Assembly (NCBI RefSeq): GCF_004923295.1
Contig: NZ_CP039634.1
Coordinates: 825,001 to 889,000, forward strand
Source: Azospirillum sp. TSH100
GTDB lineage: Bacteria; Pseudomonadota; Alphaproteobacteria; Azospirillales; Azospirillaceae
Direction of reading: 5' to 3'
DNA length: 64,000 nucleotides
Below, piece by piece: positions 42,045 to 53,009 of this stretch (within the stretch, counting starts at the first letter, position 1; each line of letters opens with the position of its first letter). The notes under the pieces are model-generated. The model was not told where the DNA came from. It made no database searches and was given only the letters and a program-made list of their open reading frames with translations. A program made the translations under genes and the position numbers.

Positions 42045-44405
42045 TTACGATCCCTGGCTAAGCGCTTCCGCAAGCGCGCGGTCTTGCGGGTTCTGGCCGA
42101 CGACCAGCTGCATCGACTGGGTCGGCATGGCGATGCCCAACTCGTCGAACTTCTTCTTCAGCAAGCGGTTGAACTCGCGGCTGACCCCCCACTGGCGGGT
42201 CGGGCGTGTCTTGAACTGGGCCAGGATGATGATGCCGGTGTCGGACAGCTTGTCAACGCCCAGCACCTCCAGCGGAGTCAGGATGTCGGCGGCGAACTGC
42301 GGCTGGGCCTGCACCTCGGCCCCCGTCTCCTTGAGGACGGCGATGATGCGGTCGGGATCCTCGCGGTTCGACACCGTGACGTTGAAGGCGGTGACCGAGA
42401 AGTCCTTGCTCATGTTCTTCACGGTGGTGACCGCGCTGAAGGGCACGGAATGGACCGCACCCGCCCCGTCGCGCAGGCGGATGGAGCGGATCGAGATCGC
42501 CTCCACCGTGCCGGAATGGCCGCCGCCGACATCGACCACGTCGCCGACCGACACCGTGTCCTCGAACAGGATGAACAGGCCGGTGATGATGTCCTTGACC
42601 AGCGTCTGCGATCCGAAACCGATGGCCAGACCGACGACACCGGCACCGGCCAGCAACGGAGCGATGTTGACGCCCAGCTCCGACAGGGTGATCAGCGACA
42701 CCATCGTCACCAGCAGGATCAGGAAGGCGTTGCGCAGCAGCGGCAGCAGCGTGCGCATGCGGGCGCTGCGTTCGATGCGGGTGCCGTTGCGGTCGGTGGT
42801 GCGCAGGAAATGCTCGATCAGCGCGCTTACCACCTCCCAGGCGACGATGGCGCCGGCCAGCAGCAGGCCGATGGAGATGGCGCTGCCGACGATGCGGCGG
42901 CCGGCGGCGGATTCGACCAACCCCAGCGTGTCGATGCCCCAGCCGTTCAGCGCGGCCCCCAGCGCCACCAGCCATATGACGATCTTGCCGATGCGCTGGA
43001 CGATGGGGAGATAGTGGAAGGCGCGGGTGTGCAGCTGCGGCAGGTTGCCGGCCAGCTCACGGTTCATGGTCAGGCCGCGGCGCAGGGTCCGGTTCAGCCC
43101 GGTCACCAGCAGCCGCGCCACCACCACCGCCACCATGGTCACCGCGGTGCCGCGGGCGAGATACTCGAACCCGCCATAGACGTTCAGCACCCAGACGCCC
43201 AGCGTCACCACGACATAGAGGATGGCCAGCACATGCCAGATCTCGGCGAAGCGGCGGCGCGCGGTGCGCAGGACCGCCCCCTGCCCTTCCGCTTCGCGCC
43301 GGGCGGTCGCCAGCGGATCTCCGTCGCCCGACAGCGGGTTGCCGCGCATCCAGTCGGCGACGCCGACCCGGTTCTGCAGGATCAGCGCGATCAGCATGCC
43401 GGCGATCACCACGCCCAGCAGCTTCAGCAGCGCGCCGTAGGCGCCCAGCGGCAGGCCCAGCACATAGGCCCCCTCCGCGACGAAATAGCCGTAGACCGCG
43501 ACCGCGATCAGCCGGCGCGACCAGATGTAGCAGCGCCTCGCCCCGGCCTCGCTGGTGTGGACCATGCGCAGGTTGGGGGCGTCGGGCGCGAACAGCATGC
43601 GCACCAGGATCAGCAGCGCCTGGGTGATGACGGTGGCGTTCACCACCGCCAGCGCCACCAGCCGCACGCGCGGCGCCGGCTCGGTCACCGACAGGATCGT
43701 GTAGGCGACGACGATGAAGCCGAGGATCGGCGCCAGTTCCAGCACCGCCCGGCCCAGCAGCATGGGGATGCGCAGCAGGGCGGAGCCGACATGGCGGGCA
43801 GCGAGCGCCTGGCGCGGACGGCCGAGCAGCCAGCCGATGCCGCGCGCGGCCACCGCACCGATGCCGAGGATCAGCGACAACTGGATGGCGATCTGAACCC
43901 AGCGTTCGCGGGCGGTGTCGTCCTGCGCCTGCCGCTGCACCCAGGACAGCGCCCCCGGCAGATCGGAGAAGACGTTGGCGACCTGCACCAGCTGGCGGCT
44001 GACCACGTCCATCCGCGCCGCCAGGAAGGCCAGGGCGCGGGCGCCGATGGTCTGCGGCAGCGCAGACTCGCCCTCCGCCTCCTTGGCCTGGGCAAGTCCA
44101 CGCTGGGCGGTGATCAGGTTGCGCAGCTGGGTGACCAGCTGGGTGCGTGCATCCTGATTCTCCAGCGTGCCGACGAGCGCCTCCAGCTGCTGCAACGTCG
44201 CCTCGTCCACCACCACGGGAGCGGCGGGGGCGGGAGCACCGGCTGTCGGGGCCGGAGCGGCGGCGGGAGCAGGCGAAGCGGCGAGCGCCTGCGCCCCCGC
44301 CCCGGCGAGCAGAACCGCGAGAAGCAGGACGGCGAGGCCGCCGGACAGGAACAAACGCCAAGCGCGTGCGAACGGGGATGCGGCGGGCGCTGCGGACCGG
44401 ATCAT
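42045..44405 (-). CDS. Large MscS-family mechanosensitive channel
   Basis: A 786-residue inner-membrane channel from ATG 44405. A signal peptide is followed by an Ala/Pro-rich stretch (residues 30-60) and a periplasmic helical domain. About 10 to 11 helices follow, ending in the MscS pore region (AGAGVVGLAIGFGSQTLVKDIITGLFILFEDTVSVGDVV) around residues 575-615. The MscS beta and alpha-beta domains complete it. The extra N-terminal helices place it with the larger YbdG/MscK/YnaI-like group. It releases solutes under hypo-osmotic shock. Confidence 0.88.
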   Translation of the reverse strand: MIRSAAPAASPFARAWRLFLSGGLAVLLLAVLLAGAGAQALAASPAPAAAPAPTAGAPAPAAPVVVDEATLQQLEALVGTLENQDARTQLVTQLRNLITAQRGLAQAKEAEGESALPQTIGARALAFLAARMDVVSRQLVQVANVFSDLPGALSWVQRQAQDDTARERWVQIAIQLSLILGIGAVAARGIGWLLGRPRQALAARHVGSALLRIPMLLGRAVLELAPILGFIVVAYTILSVTEPAPRVRLVALAVVNATVITQALLILVRMLFAPDAPNLRMVHTSEAGARRCYIWSRRLIAVAVYGYFVAEGAYVLGLPLGAYGALLKLLGVVIAGMLIALILQNRVGVADWMRGNPLSGDGDPLATARREAEGQGAVLRTARRRFAEIWHVLAILYVVVTLGVWVLNVYGGFEYLARGTAVTMVAVVVARLLVTGLNRTLRRGLTMNRELAGNLPQLHTRAFHYLPIVQRIGKIVIWLVALGAALNGWGIDTLGLVESAAGRRIVGSAISIGLLLAGAIVAWEVVSALIEHFLRTTDRNGTRIERSARMRTLLPLLRNAFLILLVTMVSLITLSELGVNIAPLLAGAGVVGLAIGFGSQTLVKDIITGLFILFEDTVSVGDVVDVGGGHSGTVEAISIRSIRLRDGAGAVHSVPFSAVTTVKNMSKDFSVTAFNVTVSNREDPDRIIAVLKETGAEVQAQPQFAADILTPLEVLGVDKLSDTGIIILAQFKTRPTRQWGVSREFNRLLKKKFDELGIAMPTQSMQLVVGQNPQDRALAEALSQGS

Positions 44406-44630
44406 CGGCAAATCACTCGGGTGGTCTCGGAGATGGCGGCGAAAACGGGGTCGGCGGAAAACGGCCGGCCGGCACCCTGGCGTGGAACTGTGGCTCTAAT
44501 AAGCCGGGGCTCCAGTATGCCGGGTTTCGGGAAGTTAGTTCTCCCGCTTCCGCTTGCCAACCCGACTGTCTGTTCCTTTTTTAAGCGGGACCCATGCTGG
44601 AAGAGCCGGAATCGGAGAAAAGGACGAGCC

Positions 44631-45356
44631 ATGAACGACACACCCCCCATGCCGGACAAGGATGCGGACAGGACCACCGGGCTCGAGCCGGGCCAGAAGG
44701 TAGAGCAGGAGGGGGCCGTCCGCGACAAGCTGGTCGCCACCAAGGAGCAGTGGGCGCGCGACGGCCGCGCGTTGACAGGCCATGCCGCCGACCCGGCGCG
44801 CGAGCGTCTGCCGCCCGGCCAGCGTCTGGTGACCGACTGGCCGGTGCTGGACCTCGGCATCACGCCGAAGGTGACGACCGCCAACTGGACGCTGACCGTC
44901 GACGGGCTGGTGGAAAACCCGCTGTCCTGGAGCTGGCAGGATTTCCAGGCCCAGCCGCAGGAGAGCTTCGTCTCCGACATCCACTGCGTCACCACCTGGT
45001 CGCGCTACGACAACCGGTGGGAGGGCGTCAGCGCCCGCCGCCTGCTGGAACTGGCCCAGCCGAAGCCGGAGGCGCGCTTCGTCGTCTTCCATTCCTTCGA
45101 CGGCTACACCACCAACGTCGCCCTGTCGGACTTCGATGACGACGGCGTGCTGCTCGCCACCAATTGGGAAGGCCAGCCGATCAGCCGCGACCATGGGGGA
45201 CCGGTACGGATCATCCTGCCCAAGCTGTATCTCTGGAAGAGCGCCAAGTGGGTGAAGCGGATCGAGCTTCTGGCCGGCGACCGCAAAGGCTATTGGGAGG
45301 TCCGCGGCTACAACAACCACGCCGATCCTTGGCTGGAGGAGCGCTATTCCGACTGA
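44631..45356 (+). CDS. Sulfite-oxidase-like molybdopterin oxidoreductase
   Basis: A 241-residue protein with a single oxidoreductase molybdopterin-binding domain (from about residue 65). The molybdenum ligand is Cys119 in SDIHCVTTWS. Other conserved segments are VVFHSFDGYTTNV, GGPVRIILPKLYLWKSAKWV and ELLAGDRKGYWEVRGYNNHADPW. There is no Tat or Sec signal, so it should be cytosolic. The group (YuiH-like) has no assigned substrate. It is divergent from the MscS gene. Confidence 0.85.
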   Translation: MNDTPPMPDKDADRTTGLEPGQKVEQEGAVRDKLVATKEQWARDGRALTGHAADPARERLPPGQRLVTDWPVLDLGITPKVTTANWTLTVDGLVENPLSWSWQDFQAQPQESFVSDIHCVTTWSRYDNRWEGVSARRLLELAQPKPEARFVVFHSFDGYTTNVALSDFDDDGVLLATNWEGQPISRDHGGPVRIILPKLYLWKSAKWVKRIELLAGDRKGYWEVRGYNNHADPWLEERYSD

Positions 45357-45428
45357 TACGGTGAAGCGGCACATTCACCAAAAGCCACTTTCACCTTGCC
45401 GGCGAAACCGTTAAGGTGCGGCGCAAGT

Positions 45429-45505
45429 GGCCCCGTAGCTCATCAGGATAGAGCGCGAGTTTCCTAAACTTGAGGCAGCAGGTTCGAGTCCTGCCGGGGT
45501 CACCA
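45429..45505 (+). tRNA. tRNA-Arg, anticodon CCT
   Basis: A complete cloverleaf. Acceptor GGCCCCG pairs with CGGGGTC (one G-T wobble), D-stem GCTC/GAGC, anticodon stem CGAGT/ACTTG with loop TTCCTAA, and T-arm GCAGG-TTCGAGT-CCTGC. The discriminator is A and CCA is encoded. The anticodon CCT is at 45463-45465 and reads AGG codons, which are rare in GC-rich genomes. Confidence 0.95.
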
Positions 45506-45533
45506 CCAGCATTCCGGTTTCCGTGCGCGGCCT

Positions 45534-46016
45534 TCAATGCGCGACGATGGCACAGACTGTCGCCCTCGTCGCCTTGGCCAGATCGGCGGGCGCCAGCACG
45601 ATCTGCAAGCCGCGCCGACCACCATTCACCACCATTTCCGGCAGCGCCTCGGCGCTCGCGTCGATGAAGGTCGGCAGCGCCCTCTTCTGGCCCAGCGGGC
45701 TGATTCCGCCGACCAGGAAGCCGGTGGTCTTTTCCGCCAGCGCCGGGTCGGCCAGATCGGCCTTCTTCGCCTTGGCCGCCGCGGCGATGGCCTTCAAATC
45801 CAGCTTGGCCGCGACCGGAATGACGGCGCAGGCCAGCGCCTTGGGCTCCAGCTGGACGATCAGGGTCTTGTAGACGATGGCGGGATCGAGCCCGAGCGAT
45901 TCAGCCGCGTGCAGGCCGATGGCGTCGGCCGACGGGTCGTACTCGTACTCCATCAGCCGGAAGGAGACGCCCGCCGCCTTCGCCGCATTGACCGCCGGTG
46001 TTACTTTCGCCGCCAT
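45534..46016 (-). CDS. ybaK: Cys-tRNA(Pro) deacylase (YbaK/EbsC)
   Basis: Trans-editing hydrolase that clears Cys mischarged on tRNA-Pro. 160 residues from ATG 46016. The motifs are those of the YbaK/ProRS-INS fold: AVIPVAAKLDLKAIAAAAKAKKADLAD (with the conserved Lys), GFLVGGISPLGQKRALPTFID and the closing GRRGLQIVLAPADLAKAT. It converges on the tRNA-Arg gene. Confidence 0.93.
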   Translation of the reverse strand: MAAKVTPAVNAAKAAGVSFRLMEYEYDPSADAIGLHAAESLGLDPAIVYKTLIVQLEPKALACAVIPVAAKLDLKAIAAAAKAKKADLADPALAEKTTGFLVGGISPLGQKRALPTFIDASAEALPEMVVNGGRRGLQIVLAPADLAKATRATVCAIVAH

Positions 46017-46090
46017 GCTCCACACCGCTCACCAAGAAATAGCGGCGGGAGCTTGGCAGGCGGGGCAATGGGTGTAAAGCCCTGCGGACC

Positions 46091-46765
46091 TCACTCCCCG
46101 CCGCGCGAGGACGGGTTGCCGATCATCGTGAGGAATTCGCGGCGGGTCGACGGGTCGGTGCGGAAGGCCCCCAGCATGCGGCTGGTCACCATGGTGACGC
46201 CCGTCTTGTGGACGCCGCGGGTGGTCATGCACTGGTGTTGCGCCTCGACCACCACGGCAACGCCCTCGGGTTGGAGGACCTCGTCGATGGTGTTGGCGAT
46301 CTGCGCCGTCATCTTCTCCTGGATTTGCAGACGCTTGCCGTAAGCCTCGACGAGGCGCGCCAGCTTGGAGATGCCGACGACGCGGCGGCGCGGCAGATAG
46401 GCGACATGGGCCTTGCCGATGATCGGCACCATGTGGTGCTCGCAATAGGACTCCACCCGGATGTCGCGCAGCACGACCATCTCGTCGTAACCGTCGGTCT
46501 CCTCGAAGGTGCGCGACAGAATCTCGACCGGATCGATGCCATAGCCGGCGAAGAATTCCTCATAGGAGCGGACGACGCGGTCCGGCGTGCCGACGAGCCC
46601 TTCGCGCGACGGGTCGTCGCCGGCCCAGCGGATCAGGGTGCGCACCGCCTCCTCCGCCTCGGCGCGGGACGGGCGGGCGGCGGCGTCCGTCCGGGACAGG
46701 CCGGGGCCGCGGAGCACGTTGTCGACCACCGGAGGCTTGGCGTGCGGGGTCTTGGTAGCCGTCAC
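46091..46765 (-). CDS. folE: GTP cyclohydrolase I
   Basis: Converts GTP to dihydroneopterin triphosphate, the first step of folate (and queuosine) synthesis. 224 residues from GTG 46765, with AAAGGA 8 bases upstream; the frame is open to 46864. Zinc ligands are present in [21 protein letters not shown] and [11 protein letters not shown]. The GTP-binding and tunnel residues ([17 protein letters not shown]) are intact, so this is the zinc-dependent FolE1 type. A long leader precedes it. Confidence 0.95.
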   Translation of the reverse strand: MTATKTPHAKPPVVDNVLRGPGLSRTDAAARPSRAEAEEAVRTLIRWAGDDPSREGLVGTPDRVVRSYEEFFAGYGIDPVEILSRTFEETDGYDEMVVLRDIRVESYCEHHMVPIIGKAHVAYLPRRRVVGISKLARLVEAYGKRLQIQEKMTAQIANTIDEVLQPEGVAVVVEAQHQCMTTRGVHKTGVTMVTSRMLGAFRTDPSTRREFLTMIGNPSSRGGE

Positions 46766-47043
46766 GGGAACATCCTTTCCATAACTGGGAAAAACACCCT
46801 GCGTGGACCGCCGGACACCGGACCGACGGCTATCGCGCAACACGCCCATCGTGTCTGGCGTCACTCGTGTCTAGCGTCAGTACGCAGCCGTTGCCTCGGC
46901 GGATCAACCGAACGGCTCGTAAGACGAAAATGAGCTATCTATAAACGGAATGGCAGCGTCCGCCTTCCCGTTTCCGCCCGGTTTCTGTCGCCGGGCGCCA
47001 TTCGGAAGTCCCTAGATAGGGCCCGGCCAATGGCCTTCAAGCT
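46766..47043 (-). promoter_or_regulatory. Long folE leader with tandem repeat and hairpin
   Basis: From the predicted start near 47043 to GTG 46765 is about 278 nt. It contains a 7-bp hairpin, CGCCCGG-N9-CCGGGCG (46975-46997). It also contains a 15-nt tandem repeat, TCGTGTCTGGCGTCA (46849-46863) and TCGTGTCTAGCGTCA (46865-46879), with one mismatch. I do not recognise a known riboswitch. Confidence 0.4.
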
Positions 47044-47049
47044 GAGAAC

Positions 47050-47078
47050 AAAGTAAGGGCAGCAATGCGGATTGTCAA
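47050..47078 (-). promoter_or_regulatory. Strong sigma-70-like promoter for folE
   Basis: On the minus strand, consensus TTGACA (47073-47078), a 17-bp spacer and TACTTT (47050-47055) in an AT-rich patch downstream of apaG. A second possible pair (TTGGCA and ACAATA, 47137-47165) lies at the apaG stop. Confidence 0.5.
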
Positions 47079-47165
47079 AGCCGCGTGTTAATTTCTTCCA
47101 ATATCCACACACATTCTATTGTATTATTTGCCCGCGTATTGTTCGCCTGCGCTCGGATTTGCCAA

Positions 47166-47558
47166 TCAGTTCAGCTGCATCGGCTGATGCGGGCTGTCGA
47201 GCGAAAAGGCCGGGATCGTCACGTCGAAGGCCCGGCCGTCCTGCCCTTCCATGCCATAGGTGCCGGTCATGATGCCGGACGGCGTGCCGAGCGGGGTGCC
47301 GCTGGTGTATTCGAAATGGTCGCCGGGCTCCAGAACCGGCTGTTCGCCGACAACGCCGGGCCCCCTCACCTCCTGCAGGCGGCCCATGGCGTCGGTGATG
47401 CGCCAGTGGCGGGTGCGCAATTGCACCGTTTCCTTGCCCTCATTCTCGATGCGGACATGATAGGCCCAGACGAAACGCCCCTCGGCTGGCGAGGACTGGT
47501 CTTCCAGGAACACGGGCTGGACGGTGACGCGGATGTCGTGGGTTACGGCGGTGTACAT
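47166..47558 (-). CDS. apaG: ApaG-family protein
   Basis: A 130-residue beta-sandwich protein, the full ApaG length. Motifs are [59 protein letters not shown] and [11 protein letters not shown], all diagnostic. ApaG affects Co/Mg efflux phenotypes in enterobacteria, but its molecular role is unsettled. It is divergent from a GNAT gene and followed by the folE promoter. Confidence 0.93.
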   Translation of the reverse strand: MYTAVTHDIRVTVQPVFLEDQSSPAEGRFVWAYHVRIENEGKETVQLRTRHWRITDAMGRLQEVRGPGVVGEQPVLEPGDHFEYTSGTPLGTPSGIMTGTYGMEGQDGRAFDVTIPAFSLDSPHQPMQLN

Positions 47559-48016
47559 GGCAGACGATCCGATGAACGGCGCCGGCCGGAAAACGGGCCG
47601 GCGGCTGGGGGACTCCGGGTGGCCGGGCGGCGGTTGGCCTTAGAATAAAGTCCCCCCTCCGCACTGTCCAGAACCGGCCCTGACAATCCTGCGACATCCA
47701 CCCATTGAGCCCGCACCGAGATGGATACAGTCATGCACAGTCCTCGGGTCTCGATGGTCTTGCGACGGGGGGACGACGATGATATATGCGCAAGTCCCAG
47801 CAACGGCCGAAGAGCCTTGTCCATGTCTCGTCCGCACGCCCTTCGCATCCGACGACGGAGCCTCGCACCGCGCATCGCGGTTGCGGCCGTCCTTGGGTCG
47901 CGTGCGGACGCCAAAGGCACATCGGGGACCTGACACCCCCGGCCTTCCGGCGGCGGCGCGATCCGCCCTTCAGAAGCCTTCTGAGAAGACCTTCTTCCCG
48001 CCGGGAGCCCCACCTG
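47559..48016. other. 458-bp intergenic region between apaG and the GNAT gene
   Basis: Open frames exist on both strands, but none has a ribosome site and normal composition together. I see no palindromes or terminators strong enough to report. It must hold the divergent promoters. Confidence 0.4.
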
Positions 48017-48730
48017 ATGATCATCACCGTCGAAGAGCCGAAGCACGCCGCCGCCATCGAAGCCCTGCTGGACGCCTCCTTCGGTCCGGACCGCTTCGCC
48101 AAGACCGCCTACCGGCTGCGCGACGGCGTCGACTCCATCGCCGCCCTGAACCTCGTCGCCATCGAGCATGACGAGCATGGGCACGAGGTGGTGGTTGGCA
48201 CCATCCGCTATTGGCCGATCCTGGTCGGTGGCGCCACCCCGTCCATCCTGCTCGGCCCCATCGCGGTCGCCGCCCATCTCCAGGGCAGCGGGCTCGGCAG
48301 CAAGCTGATCCGGATGAGCCTGAACAAGGCGGTGGCGCTGGGTCACAAGTCGGTGATCCTGGTCGGCGACGCTCCCTATTACGAGCGGTTCGGCTTCTCC
48401 CGCGCCCTTACGCTGGGCATGGAGATGCCGGGCCCGGTCGACATGAACCGGCTGCTGGGGCTGGAGCTGGTCGAAGGCTCGCTGGCCGCCGCCGCCGGCA
48501 TGATCGGCAAGCCGGAACAGGCCGACGCGCTGGATGCAGCCATCGGAGCCACGCCGGTTCTGGCCCCGGCGCTGACCGGCGCGGCCGGCAATGCCCCGAT
48601 CCTGGCGGGAGACACCCCCGTCCCTTTCAGCGCCCTGTTCAGCCGGACGGCGGCGGAGCGACTTTGGACTGACCGGGTGCGCCGGACCGACTGGTTCTGG
48701 CGCGACGGCCTCCAGGCCGGGGCAGCGTGA
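48017..48730 (+). CDS. GNAT-family N-acetyltransferase (YhbS-like)
   Basis: A 237-residue acetyltransferase from ATG 48017. The acetyl-CoA loop is visible in GPIAVAAHLQGSGLGSKLIRMSL (residues 77-100), followed by VILVGDAPYYERFGFSRAL, typical of YhbS. The C-terminal 90 residues, Ala-rich with PAPALTG-like repeats and ending RRTDWFWRDG, go beyond the usual domain. Substrate is unknown. Confidence 0.85.
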   Translation: MIITVEEPKHAAAIEALLDASFGPDRFAKTAYRLRDGVDSIAALNLVAIEHDEHGHEVVVGTIRYWPILVGGATPSILLGPIAVAAHLQGSGLGSKLIRMSLNKAVALGHKSVILVGDAPYYERFGFSRALTLGMEMPGPVDMNRLLGLELVEGSLAAAAGMIGKPEQADALDAAIGATPVLAPALTGAAGNAPILAGDTPVPFSALFSRTAAERLWTDRVRRTDWFWRDGLQAGAA

Positions 48731-48785
48731 CGATTATCGATTGCGGGAACCACAGTTCTGCAAACATGGGTGGGGTGAAGCGGGA

Positions 48786-48814
48786 TTGACTCGATTTGCC
48801 CCACACGCGATACC
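48786..48814 (+). promoter_or_regulatory. Promoter of the miaB operon
   Basis: TTGACT (48786-48791), a 17-bp spacer and GATACC (48809-48814), about 97 bp before the miaB start and after the GNAT stop. It probably drives miaB-phoH-ybeY-corC and possibly lnt. Confidence 0.5.
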
Positions 48815-48910
48815 ATCTTTTCAGGAGCGACGCCGGACCGACGGCGTGCCGCGCGCCACGTATCATCGTGAGCGCGCTATTCGTTTTTGTTCCAAGCGGA
48901 AGGGTGCGGG

Positions 48911-50301
<1,391 letters not shown>

Positions 50302-50305
<4 letters not shown>

Positions 50306-51426
50306 ACGGTCTGCCCGAACGGCGCATCGACGTTCAATTCGATGACAACCGTCTTCTGCCGATGCTGTACGGGGAGCATGACCGCCACCTCGCCCGCATC
50401 GAATCCCTTCTCGGCGTGTCGCTGATCTCGCGTGGCAACACCCTGACCATCTCCGGCCCGTCCGACGCCGCCGAGACGGCACGGACGGCGCTGAACGGCC
50501 TGTATGGCCGGCTGACCCGCGGCCAGACCATCGACGGCGGCGAGGTCGACGGCGCCGTCCGCATGGCGACCGCCGAGGCCGGTTTCGCCGGTGTTTCAAC
50601 CGGTGGTGTGTCTGGCGGCGAGGAGCCGCGCGCGCCCGGCCCGCAGGCGACCATCACCCGCGCCGAGATCGCGCTGCGCACGCGCCGGCGCGGCCCGATC
50701 ACCCCGCGCACCCCCACCCAGGCCGCCTATCTGCAAGCCCTGGCTGAAAGCGAGCTGGTCTTCGGTCTCGGTCCGGCCGGCACCGGCAAGACCTATCTGG
50801 CGGTGGCCCAGGCGGTGGCGCTGCTGACCACCGGTCAGGTCGACCGCATCGTGCTGTCGCGCCCGGCGGTCGAGGCCGGCGAGCGGCTCGGCTTCCTGCC
50901 CGGCGACCTGAAGGAAAAGGTCGATCCTTACCTGCGTCCGCTCTATGACGCGCTGCACGACATGCTGCCGGCGGAACAGGTGAAGAAGCGGCTGGAGTCC
51001 GGCGAGATCGAGATCGCGCCACTGGCCTTCATGCGCGGCCGGACGCTGGGCAACGCCTTCGTCATCCTGGACGAGGCACAGAACACCACGCCGATGCAGA
51101 TGAAGATGTTCCTGACCCGTCTCGGTGAAGGCGGGCGGATGGTCGTCACCGGCGACATCTCGCAGATCGACCTGCCCACGGGCACCCGGTCGGGCCTGCG
51201 CGACGCGCTGGACATCCTGCGCGGGGTGGAGGGTGTGCGCTTCGTCCGCTTCACCGACGCCGATGTCGTCCGCCACCCGATGGTGGCCCGCATCATCCGC
51301 GCCTATGACCAGGCCGATGCCCGCGAAGCGGAGCGCAGGCAGGCCCGCCGCACCAACGCCGCACCGGCCGGTTCCGCATCCGAAACGACCATTGGAAACG
51401 ATGGGACCGTTGGAGAACCGGAATGA
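50302..51426 (+). CDS. phoH: PhoH-family ATPase
   Basis: A P-loop protein of 374 residues. TTG 50302 is chosen: GGAGG lies 7 bases upstream and the start overlaps the miaB stop by 4 bp. The N-terminal half (to residue 130) resembles a KH-like PhoH_N region. The Walker A is [13 protein letters not shown] and Walker B is [20 protein letters not shown]. The [16 protein letters not shown] and [20 protein letters not shown] segments are family hallmarks. It likely partners with YbeY in RNA processing, as its position suggests. Confidence 0.93.
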
Positions 51427-51929
51427 CAACCGCGGTCGATATCACTGTTTCACGTGAAGCCGGCGACTGGGCCGAGGACGCCGAGTGGCTGGCGGAGCGC
51501 GCGGCGCTTGCCGCCCTGGGTGCCGCCTATGACGACGAGGAAGGGCCGGCCGAGCTGTCGGTCGTGCTGGCCGACGATGAACTGGTCCACCGGCTGAACC
51601 GCGAGTATCGCGGCAAGGACAAGCCGACCAACGTCCTGTCCTTCGCCCTGACCGAGGCGGAGGAACCGGAACCCGAGGATGGGGTGCCGGTGATGCTGGG
51701 CGACGTCATCCTCGCCTATGAAACGGTTGTACGCGAAGCCGCCGAACAGCGGAAAAGCTTCAAAGACCACATGACTCACCTTGTGATGCATGGTGTTCTG
51801 CATCTGCTGGGTTATGATCACGAGACGGACGACGAGGCCGAGGAGATGGAGGCGCTGGAAACCCGGTTGCTCGCCACGCTTGGAATCGCCGATCCTTACG
51901 CCGCCAACCACCAACCGCCGGACCGATGA
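51423..51929 (+). CDS. ybeY: rRNA maturation RNase YbeY
   Basis: Zinc endoribonuclease for 16S rRNA 3' maturation and ribosome quality control, 168 residues. The metal motif H-x3-H-x5-H is present as THLVMHGVLHLLGYDHETD. The N-terminal strand region includes LSVVLADDELVHRLNREYRGKDKPTNVLSF. The start overlaps phoH by 4 bp (ATGA). Confidence 0.96.
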   Translation: MTTAVDITVSREAGDWAEDAEWLAERAALAALGAAYDDEEGPAELSVVLADDELVHRLNREYRGKDKPTNVLSFALTEAEEPEPEDGVPVMLGDVILAYETVVREAAEQRKSFKDHMTHLVMHGVLHLLGYDHETDDEAEEMEALETRLLATLGIADPYAANHQPPDR

Positions 51930-52882
51930 GCGATATATCCGACAGTCGCACGCCCCGTGATGACCACGGGGCCGAAGACCATTCCCTGGGCCACCTGTTC
52001 AAGGGGTGGCTCCGCACCGTCTGGGGCGGCCGCGAGGACAATTCCCTGCGCGGCACCATCGAAGAGCTGATCTCCGGCCTGGACGATGCGGCCAGCGCGG
52101 ACGGCGAGGATTCGCTGGGCGCCGGCGAGCGGGCGCTGCTGACCAACATCCTGAAGCTGCGCGACCGCAGCGTCGCCGACGTCATGGTGCCGCGTGCCGA
52201 CATCATCGCCGTCGACATCGATACCCCCTTTCCCGCACTGGTCCAGCGCGTCGCCGAGGAAGGCCATTCCCGCCTGCCGGTGTTCCGCGAAACTTTGGAC
52301 GACGTGGTCGGCATCATTCACATCAAGGATGTGATGACCCTGATGGCCAGACAGGCCGTCTCCGCCGAAGGACTGCGCCAGAAGCCGGACCTGACCGGCA
52401 TCATCCGTGAGGCGAAGATCGTCGCCCCCTCCATGCATGTGCTCGACCTGCTGGTGCAGATGCGCCAGACCCGCCAGCACATGGCGCTGGTGGTGGACGA
52501 GTTCGGCGGGATCGACGGACTCGTCACCATCGAGGATCTGGTCGAGGAGATCGTCGGCGAGATCGAGGACGAGCATGACGAGGCCACGGCCCCGCGGTTG
52601 GTCGAGCGTCCCGACGGCAGCCTGATCGCCGATGCCCGCCTGCCCATCGAGGATTTCGAGGACCGCGTCGGTCCGGTGCTGACCGAGGAAGAGCGCGAGG
52701 ACATCGACACACTCGGCGGTCTGGTCGTTTCCATTGCGGGCCGCGTTCCGGGATTGGGCGAGCGGCTGGTGCATCCCTCGGGCCTGGAGTTCGAGATCGT
52801 CGACGCCGACTCCCGCCGTTTGAAGCGCCTGCGAGTTCACAATGTCCCGGCCAACAGCGTCGAGCTGGCGGAGACGGCGTAA
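51926..52882 (+). CDS. corC: CorC/HlyC-type CBS-domain protein
   Basis: A 318-residue cytosolic protein of the hemolysin/CorC family. Tandem CBS domains (about residues 85-205) include VMVPRADIIAVDIDTPFPALVQ, GHSRLPVF and VVDEFGGIDGLVTIEDLVEEIVGEIEDEHD. A transporter-associated domain follows (ADARLPIEDFED to RRLKRLRVHN). There is no membrane DUF21 domain, as in E. coli CorC. Role in Mg/Co resistance or membrane integrity. The start overlaps ybeY by 4 bp. Confidence 0.9.
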   Translation: MSDISDSRTPRDDHGAEDHSLGHLFKGWLRTVWGGREDNSLRGTIEELISGLDDAASADGEDSLGAGERALLTNILKLRDRSVADVMVPRADIIAVDIDTPFPALVQRVAEEGHSRLPVFRETLDDVVGIIHIKDVMTLMARQAVSAEGLRQKPDLTGIIREAKIVAPSMHVLDLLVQMRQTRQHMALVVDEFGGIDGLVTIEDLVEEIVGEIEDEHDEATAPRLVERPDGSLIADARLPIEDFEDRVGPVLTEEEREDIDTLGGLVVSIAGRVPGLGERLVHPSGLEFEIVDADSRRLKRLRVHNVPANSVELAETA

Positions 52883-53009
52883 GGGGATGGGTGGGGGTCC
52901 ACCTCCCCACCCCCACAACTCAGCCCCGCCCACAAGTACCTTGGCACCCCTGTCCGGCCGCATTACCTATGGCGCCGCCCGCCTCCCCGCCGCTGCCGGA
53001 GTTTCCGCT

